DNA of 64,000 nt from Mesorhizobium sp. LMG 17147 (GTDB lineage: Bacteria; Pseudomonadota; Alphaproteobacteria; Rhizobiales; Rhizobiaceae), in contig NZ_JANCTC010000002.1 in NCBI RefSeq assembly GCF_024297145.1, forward strand, positions 417,001 through 481,000. Direction: 5' to 3'. Positions 32,508 to 41,338 of the stretch are shown here, piece after piece (within the stretch, counting starts at the first letter, position 1; every line of letters begins with the position of its first letter). The notes under the pieces were generated by a model, which was not told the origin of the DNA, made no database searches, and worked only from the letters and a program-made list of their open reading frames with translations. The position numbers were made by a program, and so were the translations under genes.

Positions 32508-32620
32508 ACGCAGTTTGGTCGCTTCGCGCCCGCCTTCGGCTCCGGCTCGGCCTGACCTGAATCTCAACGCACCCTGAGGTGCTTAGCACTTTAGACTCTT
32601 TGGACTTGGGAATTTTCTTG

Positions 32621-33157
32621 ATGAGCGACTTGATAGCCGAAAACGGCACGCGGCTGTGGACACCGGATGGGTTCCGCGAGGACGAGTGGGTTCATGCCGA
32701 AAGCGCCGAGGCGCTGGTCGGCAATGGCCGTTTCATCCTGCCGTTGCAGGCGTTTCTCGGCCTCGATCCGGAGGTGCGGCGGTCGGCGAAGGAACGCATC
32801 GGCGTGCTGTTGCAGCCCGGCGACCAGCTCGACAAGATCGCCGGCCTGCTCGATCAGCTGTCGCTGGTGGCGCTGGCCTTTCCGGCGTTCAATGACGGCC
32901 GCTCGTTCTCCAAGGGCGAATTGCTGCGCAGCCGTTACCACTTCACCGGCGCCATGCGCGCCACCGGGCAGGTGCTTATCGACCAGCTGCCGCATATGCT
33001 GCGCCTCGGCTTCGACGAATTCGAGATCTCGCACCCGGTGCTGCTGAAGCGGCTCGAGCAAGGCCGCACAGGCGGACTGCCGCTGTTCTATCAGCCGGCG
33101 GTGAAGCCGGAGCCTAAAGGTCCGAAATATTCCTGGCGGCGGGTGCGCCCCGGCTGA
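32621..33157 (+). CDS. DUF934 family protein of the sulfur cluster
   Basis: This 178-residue soluble protein of the DUF934 family is regularly encoded with cysI/cysH in Alpha- and Betaproteobacteria. Motifs include GRFILPLQAFL, LVALAFPAFNDGRSFS, LLRSRYHFTG and LGFDEFEI. It is presumed to be an accessory to sulfite reduction (the family has been named an oxidoreductase, without a proven reaction). ATG 32621 gives the family N-terminus (MSDLIAENGTRLW). A 209-base repeat-bearing gap separates it from cysH. Confidence 0.87.
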   Translation: MSDLIAENGTRLWTPDGFREDEWVHAESAEALVGNGRFILPLQAFLGLDPEVRRSAKERIGVLLQPGDQLDKIAGLLDQLSLVALAFPAFNDGRSFSKGELLRSRYHFTGAMRATGQVLIDQLPHMLRLGFDEFEISHPVLLKRLEQGRTGGLPLFYQPAVKPEPKGPKYSWRRVRPG

Positions 33158-33222
33158 TCCGCTCCAGAGGGCCAGAAGCCTGTCTGGTCGGACCACATCC
33201 TGATTCCAGCCTTTTATTTTGC

Positions 33223-33244
33223 GCCTATCCGCCTTAGGATAGGC
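33223..33244. terminator. Hairpin after the sulfur cluster
   Basis: Perfect arms GCCTATCC and GGATAGGC with loop GCCTTA lie 65 bases after the DUF934 stop. Only short T-runs follow (ATTATTTCG), so it would be a weak intrinsic terminator. Confidence 0.45.
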
Positions 33245-33293
33245 CCATTATTTCGCGATCCGAATAAATGTGGCCACAAGGGAGGAACCGGGT

Positions 33294-33914
33294 ATGGCTG
33301 GCAAGAAGATATTGATGCTCGTTGGCGAGTTCAGCGAGGAGTACGAGATTTTCGTCTTTGAACAGGCCATGCATGCGGTCGGCCACACCGTCCATGTCGT
33401 TTGCCCCGACAAGAAGGCCGGCGATATCCTGAAGACCTCGCTGCACGACTTCGAGGGCCACCAGACCTATACGGAAAAGCTCGGCCACGACTACATCCTC
33501 AACAAGACGTTTTCCGAGGTCAATCCCGCCGACTACGATGCCGTCTACGCGGCGGGCGGGCGCGGGCCGGAATATATCCGCATCGACAAACGCGTGCAGG
33601 CGCTGGTGCGGCATTTCCATGAGACGGGGAAGCCGATCTTCACCATCTGCCACGGCGTGCAGATCCTGATTGCGGTCGACGGTGTGGTGCGCGGCCGCGA
33701 AGTCGCGGCACTGCAATATTGCGAACCGGAAGTCACGCTGGCCGGCGGCATCTATATCGATGTTGCGCCGACCGGCGCCCATGTCGATGGCAATCTGGTG
33801 TCGGCCAAGGGCTGGCCGGGCCTTGCCGCGTTCATGCGCGAATGCCTGAAAGTGCTGGGCACCGAGATCCGCCAGGGCGAGATCCTGATGCGCGACCAAC
33901 GCCAGGCGGCTTAA
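33294..33914 (+). CDS. DJ-1/PfpI family protein
   Basis: This 206-residue protein has the class I glutamine amidotransferase-like fold of DJ-1/PfpI. The nucleophile elbow is FTICHGVQIL (Cys followed by His), an acidic residue lies in GEFSEEYE, and a typical NKTFSEVNPADYDAVYAAGGRGPEY segment lies between. Such proteins act as stress-related deglycases, chaperones or proteases. Start ATG 33294 is decided by a perfect GGGAGGA site; the frame is open 24 bases further up. It is monocistronic and followed by a dispersed repeat. Confidence 0.87.
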   Translation: MAGKKILMLVGEFSEEYEIFVFEQAMHAVGHTVHVVCPDKKAGDILKTSLHDFEGHQTYTEKLGHDYILNKTFSEVNPADYDAVYAAGGRGPEYIRIDKRVQALVRHFHETGKPIFTICHGVQILIAVDGVVRGREVAALQYCEPEVTLAGGIYIDVAPTGAHVDGNLVSAKGWPGLAAFMRECLKVLGTEIRQGEILMRDQRQAA

Positions 33915-33942
33915 GCTCGGAATTTGGAGCCTGCCGCACCCC

Positions 33943-34047
33943 TAACGCATGTCGCGCAAAAGTGTGTTCAGCGGTTTTGTGATAACGGCATGCATAAACA
34001 AGAACCTAGAGCGCGTCGCATGAGGCTGGTCGAGCGCGACGCGCCTT
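33943..34047. repeat. Dispersed rhizobial palindromic repeat
   Basis: The block begins AACGCATGTCGCGCAAAAG and has two palindromic parts: an imperfect GCATGtCG...CGgCATGC pair (about 33948-33993) and GCGTCGC/GCGACGC arms near 34013 and 34036. From memory this AACGCATGTCG...AGCGCGTCGC word order is highly repeated between genes in Mesorhizobium and related genomes. A fragment (CTAACGCATGTCACTC) also lies at 58633-58650. Confidence 0.6.
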
Positions 34048-34063
34048 AGGTGCGGCGGTGCGC

Positions 34064-35089
34064 CTACACGGCCATCCGCGCTTCGCGGAACGATACCAGC
34101 TTGCTGCGGGTCTCGTCCCACAGCGCCAGCTTGACGCAGCGCAGGCTGTCGAGGAGCGTGACGCGGCCGATCTCACGCAATTCCGGATAGTCCCTCAGCA
34201 CTTCCGGAAGCCGGTAGCACGGCACCTTGGCCGAAAGGTGGTGCACGTGGTGGACGCCGATATTGCCGGTGATCCAGTTCAGCACCGGCGGCAGGTCGTA
34301 ATAGGACGAACCGTGCAGGGCAGCGTGCTGGAATTCCCACTCGGAGTCCTTTGTCCACTCCGTCTCCTCGAACTGATGCTGGACATAGAACAGCCAGATG
34401 CCGGCCGATCCGGCGAGGATGACGATCGGCAGATGCACGACCAGAAACGCGCCGGGGCCAACGAACCAGATGAGCAGCGCGGCGATGACCGCAATGGCGA
34501 GGTTGGTCGACATCGACGACACCCAGGGGGTGAAACCGCCCCGCATCATGCCCAAGGGCAGTCTCTGCTCGAACATGAAAATCCATATCGGGCCAAGGCC
34601 GAACATCACCAGCGGATGGCGATAGAGGCGATAGGCGAGCCGGCCCCGCCACGACAGTTGCCGATATTCAGCGACGGTCAGTGTCTTGATGTCGCCGGTG
34701 CCGCGCTCGTCGAGATTGCCTGCGCTGGCGTGATGGGTTGCGTGGGCGCGGCGCCAGCAATCGTAGGGCGTCAGCGTCAGCACGCCAAGCACACGGCCGA
34801 TCCAGTCGTCGGCATAGCGATTGGCAAAAAAGGAACCGTGGCCACAATCGTGCTGGATCATGAAGATCCGCACCAGAAAGCCGGCTGCCGGAAGGATGAG
34901 GACCAGACCCCACCAATGGCCATAGGCATAGGCGGCCGAAGACAGTGCCCACAGCGTGGCGAAGGGAATGAGGGTGATGGCGAGTTCGACGGCGCTGCGA
35001 CGCCTGTCGGGCTTTTTATAGCGCGACAGGATTTTCAACCAGGCGCGCTTGCTGTTTGCCACAGCTTCGGGGGAAATCATGTTCATCAT
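34064..35089 (-). CDS. Membrane fatty acid desaturase
   Basis: This 341-residue integral membrane di-iron enzyme introduces a double bond in acyl chains. Four hydrophobic segments flank the three histidine boxes HDCGHGSFF (about 107-115), HATHH (about 143-147) and HHVHH (about 289-293). These bind the diiron centre on the cytoplasmic face. The first two boxes and their spacing are those of the acyl-lipid omega/delta-type desaturases. No partner ferredoxin or regulator is adjacent. Position of the double bond cannot be predicted from this sequence alone. Confidence 0.9.
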   Translation of the reverse strand: MMNMISPEAVANSKRAWLKILSRYKKPDRRRSAVELAITLIPFATLWALSSAAYAYGHWWGLVLILPAAGFLVRIFMIQHDCGHGSFFANRYADDWIGRVLGVLTLTPYDCWRRAHATHHASAGNLDERGTGDIKTLTVAEYRQLSWRGRLAYRLYRHPLVMFGLGPIWIFMFEQRLPLGMMRGGFTPWVSSMSTNLAIAVIAALLIWFVGPGAFLVVHLPIVILAGSAGIWLFYVQHQFEETEWTKDSEWEFQHAALHGSSYYDLPPVLNWITGNIGVHHVHHLSAKVPCYRLPEVLRDYPELREIGRVTLLDSLRCVKLALWDETRSKLVSFREARMAV

Positions 35090-35211
35090 GAAACATAGGC
35101 GGAGCAGGGCGCTGCCGCAAGACGAAGATCACGCAAAGTTACTGCGGGTAAATGTCGCGCGATGCGACGAATTCCGGCCACAGTCGCCGGGCGCGTCGCC
35201 GGCAACGGCGC

Positions 35212-35412
35212 CTATCGACGGCGCCCGCCTGCGACCATGTTGGTTTCGATGCCATCCAGGCGGTCGAGCAATTTCTTCAGGCGGTCGGGAATATCCGTCT
35301 CCGTGCGGAATGCCGGCAGGGTGCGCAGGAAGCGCTTGGTGGTCTCATTGCCGAGCTGGCGCCGGATATCGACGGCGAGCGCGTCGTGCTTTTCGCCATT
35401 GGTGCGGGACAT
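35212..35412 (-). CDS. Small hypothetical protein, helical
   Basis: This 66-residue frame starts at ATG 35412 (MSRTNGEKHDALAVDIRRQLGNETT) and is rich in Arg/Leu/Asp. Predicted helices end in IPDRLKKLLDRLDGIE. The composition and amphipathic pattern look like a real small regulatory or structural protein. I do not recognise the family. A longer start at 35469 is possible. The upstream AGGA is 12 bases away, a weak ribosome binding site. It lies between the desaturase (same strand) and divergent grpE. Confidence 0.55.
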   Translation of the reverse strand: MSRTNGEKHDALAVDIRRQLGNETTKRFLRTLPAFRTETDIPDRLKKLLDRLDGIETNMVAGGRRR

Positions 35413-35580
35413 CTTCCAAAATCCTGTGTCGGCTTCGAAACTCCTCCAGGAGAGAAATGGTTCCCGCATTGTAGTAGCCTGGCAAGCAAAGCCGTCGGAT
35501 ACGGTAAAGTTTGAATTAAAATCGAAAAGTCTCCGCTGTTCGCCTTCCAGCCGCGGCAGCGGCTGCAGTAGCGCTTGCCC

Positions 35581-35609
35581 CTTGATTTTTGGCCGCCAAA
35601 CCTCGATAT
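35581..35609 (+). promoter_or_regulatory. RpoH-type heat-shock promoter of grpE
   Basis: CTTGAT (35581-35586) is followed, after 15 bases measured to CTCGATAT (35602-35609), by a -10 resembling the sigma-32 consensus CCCCATnT. It lies about 40 bases before the grpE start and fits heat induction. The match is good but not perfect. Confidence 0.5.
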
Positions 35610-35650
35610 CGGGCGCAAATCCACACCATCGAAAATGACGGGAAACGGCG

Positions 35651-36286
35651 ATGAGCGACCAGGCAAAAGACGAACGCGCGCCCGATGAAGCCGAGAAGAC
35701 CGAGGCTGCCGCGGAGCCAAGGGAAAGCGGCGTCGACAGCGACTATGAAGCGCTTGTGCGGCTTCTGAAGGAAAACGAAGAGCTGAAGGATCGCGCGCTG
35801 CGCGTCGCGGCCGACATGGAGAATTTGCGCCGCCGCACCGCCCGCGACGTCCACGATGCGCGTGCCTATGCGGTTGCCAACTTTGCCCGCGACATGCTTT
35901 CGGTGTCAGACAATTTGCGCCGTGCTCTGGATGCCATCCCTGAGGAAGCCAAGGCTTCGGGCGATGCCGGTTTCAAGGCGCTGATCGACGGCGTCGAGAT
36001 CACCGAGCGCGCCATGCTGTCGGCGCTGGAACGTCACGGCGTGAAGAAGCTTGAGCCGGAGGGCGAGAAATTCGATCCGAATTTCCACCAGGCGATGTTC
36101 GAGGTGCCCAATCCCGACGTACCGGCCAACACGGTCGTGCAGGTCGTGCAGCCCGGCTATTCGATCGGCGAGCGTGTGCTGCGGCCGGCCATGGTCGGCG
36201 TCGCCAAGGGCGGCCCCAAGCATGTGGCGAGCGAAGCGCCGGCGGAGCCGGGGCCGGTGAATGAGCAAGCCGAGAAGGATGCGTAA
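35651..36286 (+). CDS. grpE: Nucleotide exchange factor GrpE
   Basis: This 211-residue cofactor of DnaK has an acidic disordered N-terminus (1-35), a long dimerising helix (about 36-90, with [23 protein letters not shown]) and the C-terminal beta-wing with [24 protein letters not shown]. It releases ADP from DnaK during protein refolding. hrcA, often adjacent in rhizobia, is not present here. Upstream is a candidate RpoH promoter. The stop codon lies two bases before a long inverted-repeat element shared with the convergent olsB gene. Confidence 0.95.
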   Translation: MSDQAKDERAPDEAEKTEAAAEPRESGVDSDYEALVRLLKENEELKDRALRVAADMENLRRRTARDVHDARAYAVANFARDMLSVSDNLRRALDAIPEEAKASGDAGFKALIDGVEITERAMLSALERHGVKKLEPEGEKFDPNFHQAMFEVPNPDVPANTVVQVVQPGYSIGERVLRPAMVGVAKGGPKHVASEAPAEPGPVNEQAEKDA

Positions 36287-36288
36287 GT

Positions 36289-36396
36289 TAGGGGAGTGGG
36301 GGAATAGGCAGTACGGGAGTAGGGAATACCGCTACGTCGGGTAAAATAGAGCAGAGCACTTGCCTACTCCGGCCGTTGCCTTCTCTCCCCTACTCA
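36289..36396. repeat. AGTAGGGG-type inverted repeat between convergent grpE and olsB
   Basis: Purine-rich words (TAGGGGAG at 36289-36296, GGAGTAGG at 36316-36323) pair with CCTACTCC (36363-36370) and CTCCCCTA (36385-36392) to form a nested hairpin of about 105 bases. The right arm runs into the olsB stop codon. The same word family and layout recur at 45088-45189. Confidence 0.75.
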
Positions 36397-37281
36397 GGCC
36401 GCAAACCGCTGCGCTTCTCCGCCATAATAATTGACGTAGCGGGCACCGATCTCCTTGACCGGCATCACCACGAACACGTCGACCGTCGAGAATTCACGAT
36501 CGATGACGCAGCCGTCGCCGATGCGCGCGCCGACGCGCAGATAGCCCTTGACCAGCGGCGGCATCGCGGCAATCGCCGCCTTGGTATTGACGGCCTCGAT
36601 CGGCATCAGATCCATGGAACAATAGCGCCCGGCGACGGCGCGCACGTCCCAGGATGAATTCGTCCGGCAATGGTGGGCAAGATAGGTCAGCGCCTCGGCA
36701 TGTGCCGCCGGCACGGTGCCGTGGAACGATGCGCAGCCGGTCATCACGCCGATGCCGTAATGGTTGATATAGGCCCAGATGCCTTGCCACAGCGCCTCGA
36801 TGGTGCGCTTCGAGCGGTATTCGGGCAGAACACAGGAGCGGCCGAGCTCGAGGAACCGCTGGCCGGGATGCCGCGCGATCAGCTTGGTCAGCTCGAATTC
36901 GCCTTCGGAATAGAAGCCGCCGGCCGCCGCGGCAATCTCCTGCCGCAGCAGGCGGTAGGTGCCGACGATGCGGCGATGCTCGGGGCCGGAAAGCGAAGTA
37001 TCGAACACAAGCAGATGATCGCAGAGGGGATCGAAGCGATCGGCATCGCGGCGGTCCTGCATCTGGAACAGGTCCTTCCTGGCACCAAGCTCGTCGTAGA
37101 ACACCCGGTAGCGCACTTCCTGCGCGGCAGCGATCTCGGCCTCGTTTCGGGCGAGCCGCACTTCGAGATTGCCGATGCGGCCGAGCGATGCGCCTTTTAT
37201 GACGGCATCGGCGTTCCGGCCGACGAGCAAAGGCCCGCTGGCGTTCGGCCGAGCATCACATTCCGGCATGACTGTATGCAC
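36394..37281 (-). CDS. olsB: L-ornithine N-alpha-acyltransferase OlsB
   Basis: This 295-residue GNAT-fold enzyme transfers a 3-hydroxyacyl group from acyl-ACP to ornithine, the first step of ornithine-lipid synthesis. It shows the family blocks EVRYRVFYDELGA, DRFDPLCDHLLVFD, FLELGRSCVLPEYRSKRTIEALW and the late VNYYGGEAQRF tail. OlsA, the second acyltransferase, is not in the window. Ornithine lipids replace phospholipids when phosphate is scarce, and a Pho box about 52 bases upstream matches that biology. Confidence 0.9.
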   Translation of the reverse strand: MHTVMPECDARPNASGPLLVGRNADAVIKGASLGRIGNLEVRLARNEAEIAAAQEVRYRVFYDELGARKDLFQMQDRRDADRFDPLCDHLLVFDTSLSGPEHRRIVGTYRLLRQEIAAAAGGFYSEGEFELTKLIARHPGQRFLELGRSCVLPEYRSKRTIEALWQGIWAYINHYGIGVMTGCASFHGTVPAAHAEALTYLAHHCRTNSSWDVRAVAGRYCSMDLMPIEAVNTKAAIAAMPPLVKGYLRVGARIGDGCVIDREFSTVDVFVVMPVKEIGARYVNYYGGEAQRFAA

Positions 37282-37332
37282 GAGTGATTCTCCTTCGAGC
37301 CATCCCTCTTGGCACGGGGATACGGTGTAGGT

Positions 37333-37350
37333 GCAACAGGATTGTGACAG
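37333..37350 (-). promoter_or_regulatory. Pho box (PhoB site) upstream of olsB
   Basis: On the minus strand the sequence is CTGTCAC-AATC-CTGTTGC: a perfect CTGTCA half-site, 4-base spacer, and a second half matching CTGT. Its 11-base repeat period is that of PhoB boxes (CTGTCAT-N4-CTGTCAT). The distance of 52 bases to the start codon suits a PhoB-activated promoter. Confidence 0.7.
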
Positions 37351-37418
37351 TACCGTGATACGGCTCTGCGGGCAATACTTCGTCGGCTGGGTAATCTATC
37401 AACCGTCTATGTTGTGCC

Positions 37419-39707
37419 TCAGGCGGCCACTTGCCCCTCGACGGCATGAACCAGGGCATCGGGGTCGAGCGGCTTGGTGACGAAGCCGCTGGCACCGTGA
37501 GCGAGCACGGCATGGCGGGTCTTTTCCTGGCTGTCGGCCGACAGCACCATGATCGGCACCGGCGGCACCGCGGTCTCCTCCTCATGGCGACGGATGGCGG
37601 CGATGGCGTCCAGGCCGTCCATGACAGGCATGTGCAAGTCCATCAGCACCACGTCGTAGCGGTGCTTGTGGCCGGTGCTGATGACCGCCTCGACCGCGGC
37701 CTTGCCGTTGCCGACCACTTTCACGCGATGCCCGGCCTTCAGCAGCGTGGCGCGGGCCAGCATGGCGTTGATGTCGTTGTCCTCGGCGATCAGCACCGAC
37801 AGGCCCTGCTGGCGGGCGCCAATGGCATGCCCCGCCTGCGCGCCGCGCCTTTGCAGTTGCGGCTCGGCGATGACCGGCGCGTGGCTGGTCAAAAGCACGC
37901 GCAGCAGCGTCTCGCCGCGCACCGGCCTCGCCAGGAAGGTGGCGTAACCATTGGCACGGAACTCGCCAAGCATGCCGCGGTCGGTCGGCGCGATCAGCGT
38001 CACTGCCTCGCACTCGGCAAATCCGCTCTGGCGCAGGCGCCTGAGCAGCCTGCCGTCGCTTTGCTCCATGGCAGCATCGATCAGCAGCACGTCACAGCCC
38101 TCGGCGAAAGCGGTGGCCTGGGCGACGGCGGTGGCCAGATCGACCGTGCCGCCATTGGCGCGAATGGTGCGGGCGATGGCTTCGGCCTCGACCGGGTTCT
38201 TCGACACGATCACCGCATGCCGGCCCGACAGCGGGTTCTGGCGGATCTGCGGCGCCTCGACGGCGGAAATAGCGGGAATCTCGAAGACGAATTCCGATCC
38301 CTGGCCAAGCCGGCTCGACACAGAGATGGTGCCGCCCATGGCGGCCACCAGGCGCTTGGAAATGGCAAGACCGAGGCCGGCGCCGCCATGCGCACGGGTC
38401 GAGGTGCCGTCAGCCTGTTCAAAGTCCTCGAAGATGCGCTCCATGTCCTCCTCGCGCAGACCGGGGCCGGTGTCGGTGATGGTGAAGCGGATGCGGTCGG
38501 TGGTTTCGGTGCGGACGCGGGCGATGCTTGCCAGGACGCCGCCGCTGTCGGTGAACTTGACGGCGTTGCCGATGAGGTTGAGCAGCACCTGCCTGACCCT
38601 GCCGGGGTCGGCGGTGATCAGCTGCGGCACGTCGGGTTCGACATGGCAGCCGAGGCCGATATCCTTGGCAAAAGCCCGCGCCGCCAAAAGCTCGACGACA
38701 TTGTCGGCGATCTCACGCACCGACATCGGCTGCGGTTCGGGGTCGAAGCGGCCGGCCTCGATCTTGGAGTAGTCGAGCAGGTCCTCGATCAGCGCCAGCA
38801 GCGCGCTGGCCGAGGTCGAGATGGCGCCGACATAGGTCCGCTGCTCGGGTGAAAGGCTGGTGTCGGCGAGAAGCCGGGCCATGCCCATGATGCCGTTCAT
38901 CGGCGTGCGGATCTCGTGGCTGACGGTGGCGAGGAAACGCGATTTGGCCTGGCTCGCATATTCGGCCCGCTCGCGGGCGGTGATCAGCGAGGATTCGGCG
39001 CGCTTGCGGGCGGTGATGTCGCGGGCGATGGCGCGATGCGAAACGGCGCCGCTGTCCTTGTCGCGCACCGACAGCTCGATCCAAGAGAACCAGCGTGGAC
39101 CGTCCGGCGTGCGAATGGCGACGTCGGTGGAACTCAGGCATTCATGGTCGGAAAAGGCGGCGTCGGGGACGATGCCGACATCGATGCCTAGTTCGGCCAG
39201 GGTCTTGCCGGCAAGCTCGCGCTGGTCGGTTTCGACAAGGTCGGCGAAAACCTTGTTGGCGTAGACAATGTGGCCGTCGCGGTCGCGGTGGACGACGAGA
39301 TCGCCGAGTGCATCGATCAGACCGCGAAAGCGCTCCTCGCTCTCCTGCATCTCCCACATGCGGTCGGCCAGCGTCTCGATTTCAGCGCGGCTGCGGGCGG
39401 TGGTCGCATCGAGCAGGGCCACTGCGCGGCGCTCGGTGCGCCTGTTGCGCAGATGCATGGCGAGCCCGGCCATGGCTGTCGCCAAAAGGCCGATGGTGAT
39501 GAAGATCGGCGCTCCGGTCAAATGCGACAGGCCCGCCAGCACGACAATGGCGACCAGCGTCAGGAAGGACAGGCCTTCGCGGTTGGCGTCGGGTAATTCC
39601 GGCGCCAGCGGTGGCGCGGCGACAAGCTGCCGTCCTGGCGCCTCGGGGGCCGTCCCGTCTGCCCGTTCGGCTGGTTCCGCCGCTCTGATGCCGGGTTCCG
39701 CAATCAT
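37419..39707 (-). CDS. Hybrid sensor histidine kinase/response regulator
   Basis: This 762-residue inner-membrane kinase has two close membrane segments (about 47-88), a PAS domain (about 125-235, [17 protein letters not shown]), a HisKA dimerisation domain with the phospho-His in [12 protein letters not shown], and a HATPase domain ([29 protein letters not shown]). A receiver-like domain without clear phospho-Asp follows (about 500-610), then an intact receiver (about 635-755, [23 protein letters not shown]). The short periplasmic loop suggests sensing through PAS or the membrane. With no Hpt domain, phosphate must pass to a separate phosphotransferase. Confidence 0.92.
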   Translation of the reverse strand: MIAEPGIRAAEPAERADGTAPEAPGRQLVAAPPLAPELPDANREGLSFLTLVAIVVLAGLSHLTGAPIFITIGLLATAMAGLAMHLRNRRTERRAVALLDATTARSRAEIETLADRMWEMQESEERFRGLIDALGDLVVHRDRDGHIVYANKVFADLVETDQRELAGKTLAELGIDVGIVPDAAFSDHECLSSTDVAIRTPDGPRWFSWIELSVRDKDSGAVSHRAIARDITARKRAESSLITARERAEYASQAKSRFLATVSHEIRTPMNGIMGMARLLADTSLSPEQRTYVGAISTSASALLALIEDLLDYSKIEAGRFDPEPQPMSVREIADNVVELLAARAFAKDIGLGCHVEPDVPQLITADPGRVRQVLLNLIGNAVKFTDSGGVLASIARVRTETTDRIRFTITDTGPGLREEDMERIFEDFEQADGTSTRAHGGAGLGLAISKRLVAAMGGTISVSSRLGQGSEFVFEIPAISAVEAPQIRQNPLSGRHAVIVSKNPVEAEAIARTIRANGGTVDLATAVAQATAFAEGCDVLLIDAAMEQSDGRLLRRLRQSGFAECEAVTLIAPTDRGMLGEFRANGYATFLARPVRGETLLRVLLTSHAPVIAEPQLQRRGAQAGHAIGARQQGLSVLIAEDNDINAMLARATLLKAGHRVKVVGNGKAAVEAVISTGHKHRYDVVLMDLHMPVMDGLDAIAAIRRHEEETAVPPVPIMVLSADSQEKTRHAVLAHGASGFVTKPLDPDALVHAVEGQVAA

Positions 39708-39790
39708 ACGGAACTCCTGCCAGACAGAGCTTATCGAAGGTTGTGATTGATCGTTCGAATTTTAGCGGTCGCGCTCTTTTTCCCCGGGGC

Positions 39791-40780
39791 TCACATGTCC
39801 ACCACCACACGGCCGCGGATCTTGCCCTCGACGATGTCATGCGCGGCGCCGATGATGCCGTCGAAGCCGATGCTCGTCGACAGACTGGCAAGCTTTGCGT
39901 GATCGAGATCGGTGCCGATGCGGCGCCAGGTCTCGAGGCGGACCGCCTTGGGTGCCATCACCGAATCGATGCCGAGCAGCGAGACACCGCGCAGGATGAA
40001 GGGGGCGACGCTGGCCGGCAGGTCCATGCCGCCGGCGAGGCCGCAAGCGGCGACGGCGCCGCCATAGGAGGTCATCGACAGAACGTTGGCCAGCGTGTGG
40101 CTGCCGACGGCATCGACGCCGCCGGCCCAGCGTTCCTTGGCGAGCGGTTTTGCCGGCTGGGCAAGCTCGTCGCGTGAAATCACTTCCGCGGCGCCGAGGT
40201 CGATCAGATAGGGGCTTTCGGCAGCGCGGCCGGTTGAGGCGATGACATGATAGCCGAGGCTGGACAGGATCGAGATCGCGACCGAGCCGACGCCACCGGC
40301 AGCGCCGGTCACCACCACCGGGCCGCGATCGGGCACGATGCCGTGGCGCTCCAGCGCGATGACACAAAGCATGGCGGTGTAGCCGGCGGTGCCGATCGCC
40401 ATCGCATCGTGCGGGCTCATTCCGTCCGGCAGCGGTACCAGCCAGTCGCCTTTGACGCGGGCGCGCCCGGCAAAGGCGCCGAAATGCGTCTCGCCGACGC
40501 CCCAGCCGTTCAATATGACCTTGTCACCCTTGCGCCAGTCAGGATTGGAGGACGAGATGACGGTGCCGGCGAAATCGATGCCCGGCACCAGCGGCCAGCG
40601 GCGGATTACCGGCGCCTTGCCGGTAATTGCAAGGCCGTCCTTGTAGTTCACCGTCGTCGCCTCGACCGCGACGGTGACGTCGCCCTCCATCAGGTCTGCC
40701 TCGGTAAGCTCGGTCACCGCGACCGACTGGTTTTTCTCGGCGTCGCGCGAAACGAGGATGGCTTTGAAGGTTTCGGGCAT
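39791..40780 (-). CDS. acuI: Acrylyl-CoA reductase AcuI/YhdH-type MDR oxidoreductase
   Basis: This 329-residue member of the zinc-free medium-chain dehydrogenase family has [14 protein letters not shown] near the N-terminus, a PGIDFAGTV block and the NADPH motif [16 protein letters not shown] (about 152-167). All are typical of AcuI, which reduces toxic acrylyl-CoA to propionyl-CoA. The YhdH/YhfP quinone-reductase family name covers the same group. It is followed downstream by the hybrid kinase gene on the same strand after an 83-base gap. No DMSP genes are adjacent. Confidence 0.87.
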   Translation of the reverse strand: MPETFKAILVSRDAEKNQSVAVTELTEADLMEGDVTVAVEATTVNYKDGLAITGKAPVIRRWPLVPGIDFAGTVISSSNPDWRKGDKVILNGWGVGETHFGAFAGRARVKGDWLVPLPDGMSPHDAMAIGTAGYTAMLCVIALERHGIVPDRGPVVVTGAAGGVGSVAISILSSLGYHVIASTGRAAESPYLIDLGAAEVISRDELAQPAKPLAKERWAGGVDAVGSHTLANVLSMTSYGGAVAACGLAGGMDLPASVAPFILRGVSLLGIDSVMAPKAVRLETWRRIGTDLDHAKLASLSTSIGFDGIIGAAHDIVEGKIRGRVVVDM

Positions 40781-40831
40781 GTTTTCTCCTCGGGCTTGCA
40801 GATCAGAATGTGCGGCGCCAGGCGAGTGAGG

Positions 40832-41338
40832 TCAATCGCTCGACATTCCGTGCCGCCAACCAATGAGCTCATCGAAGACGACCAGGACGGCACCAACGGA
40901 AATGAAGGCGTCGGCGAGGTTGAAGACGGCGAAGGACCAGACTGGCGTATGGAACAGGACATAGTCGATGACATGGCCGTAGATTGCGCGATCGATCAGG
41001 TTGCCGAGCGCGCCGCCGACGATCAGTGCGAAGCCGATGCGGGCAAGCAGGTGGCCGGGCGGCGTGCGGGCCGCAAGATAGAGCACGAAAGCGACCACCA
41101 GAACTGCGACGACCACCAGGCCGGTGTCGCCGAAGGACGAAAACAGCGAGAACGCGATGCCGGTGTTGTAGGTGCGGTACAGCGCCAGGAACGGCAGCAG
41201 GTCGAGCCGTTCCTGAAAGGCAAGGCCGGTTTCGACCAGGTATTTCAGCCACTGGTCGAGCGCTATCGCGGCGACGACCAGAAGAGCATACGGCCTCCAG
41301 GACTTCATGGTTTGCAGTTTCACGGTTTGAGATGTCAC
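40832..41338 (-). CDS. lspA: Lipoprotein signal peptidase
   Basis: This 168-residue inner-membrane aspartyl protease cleaves prolipoprotein signal peptides. Four membrane segments are visible and the two conserved active-site blocks are GGALGNLIDRAIYGHVIDYV and FAVFNLADAFISVG, holding the two catalytic aspartates. Start GTG 41338 overlaps the stop of the methyltransferase gene (GTGA); ATG 41308 (MKSWRPY) is an alternative start that keeps all membrane segments. The coupling with the RNA methyltransferase indicates one operon. Confidence 0.93.
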   Translation of the reverse strand: MTSQTVKLQTMKSWRPYALLVVAAIALDQWLKYLVETGLAFQERLDLLPFLALYRTYNTGIAFSLFSSFGDTGLVVVAVLVVAFVLYLAARTPPGHLLARIGFALIVGGALGNLIDRAIYGHVIDYVLFHTPVWSFAVFNLADAFISVGAVLVVFDELIGWRHGMSSD

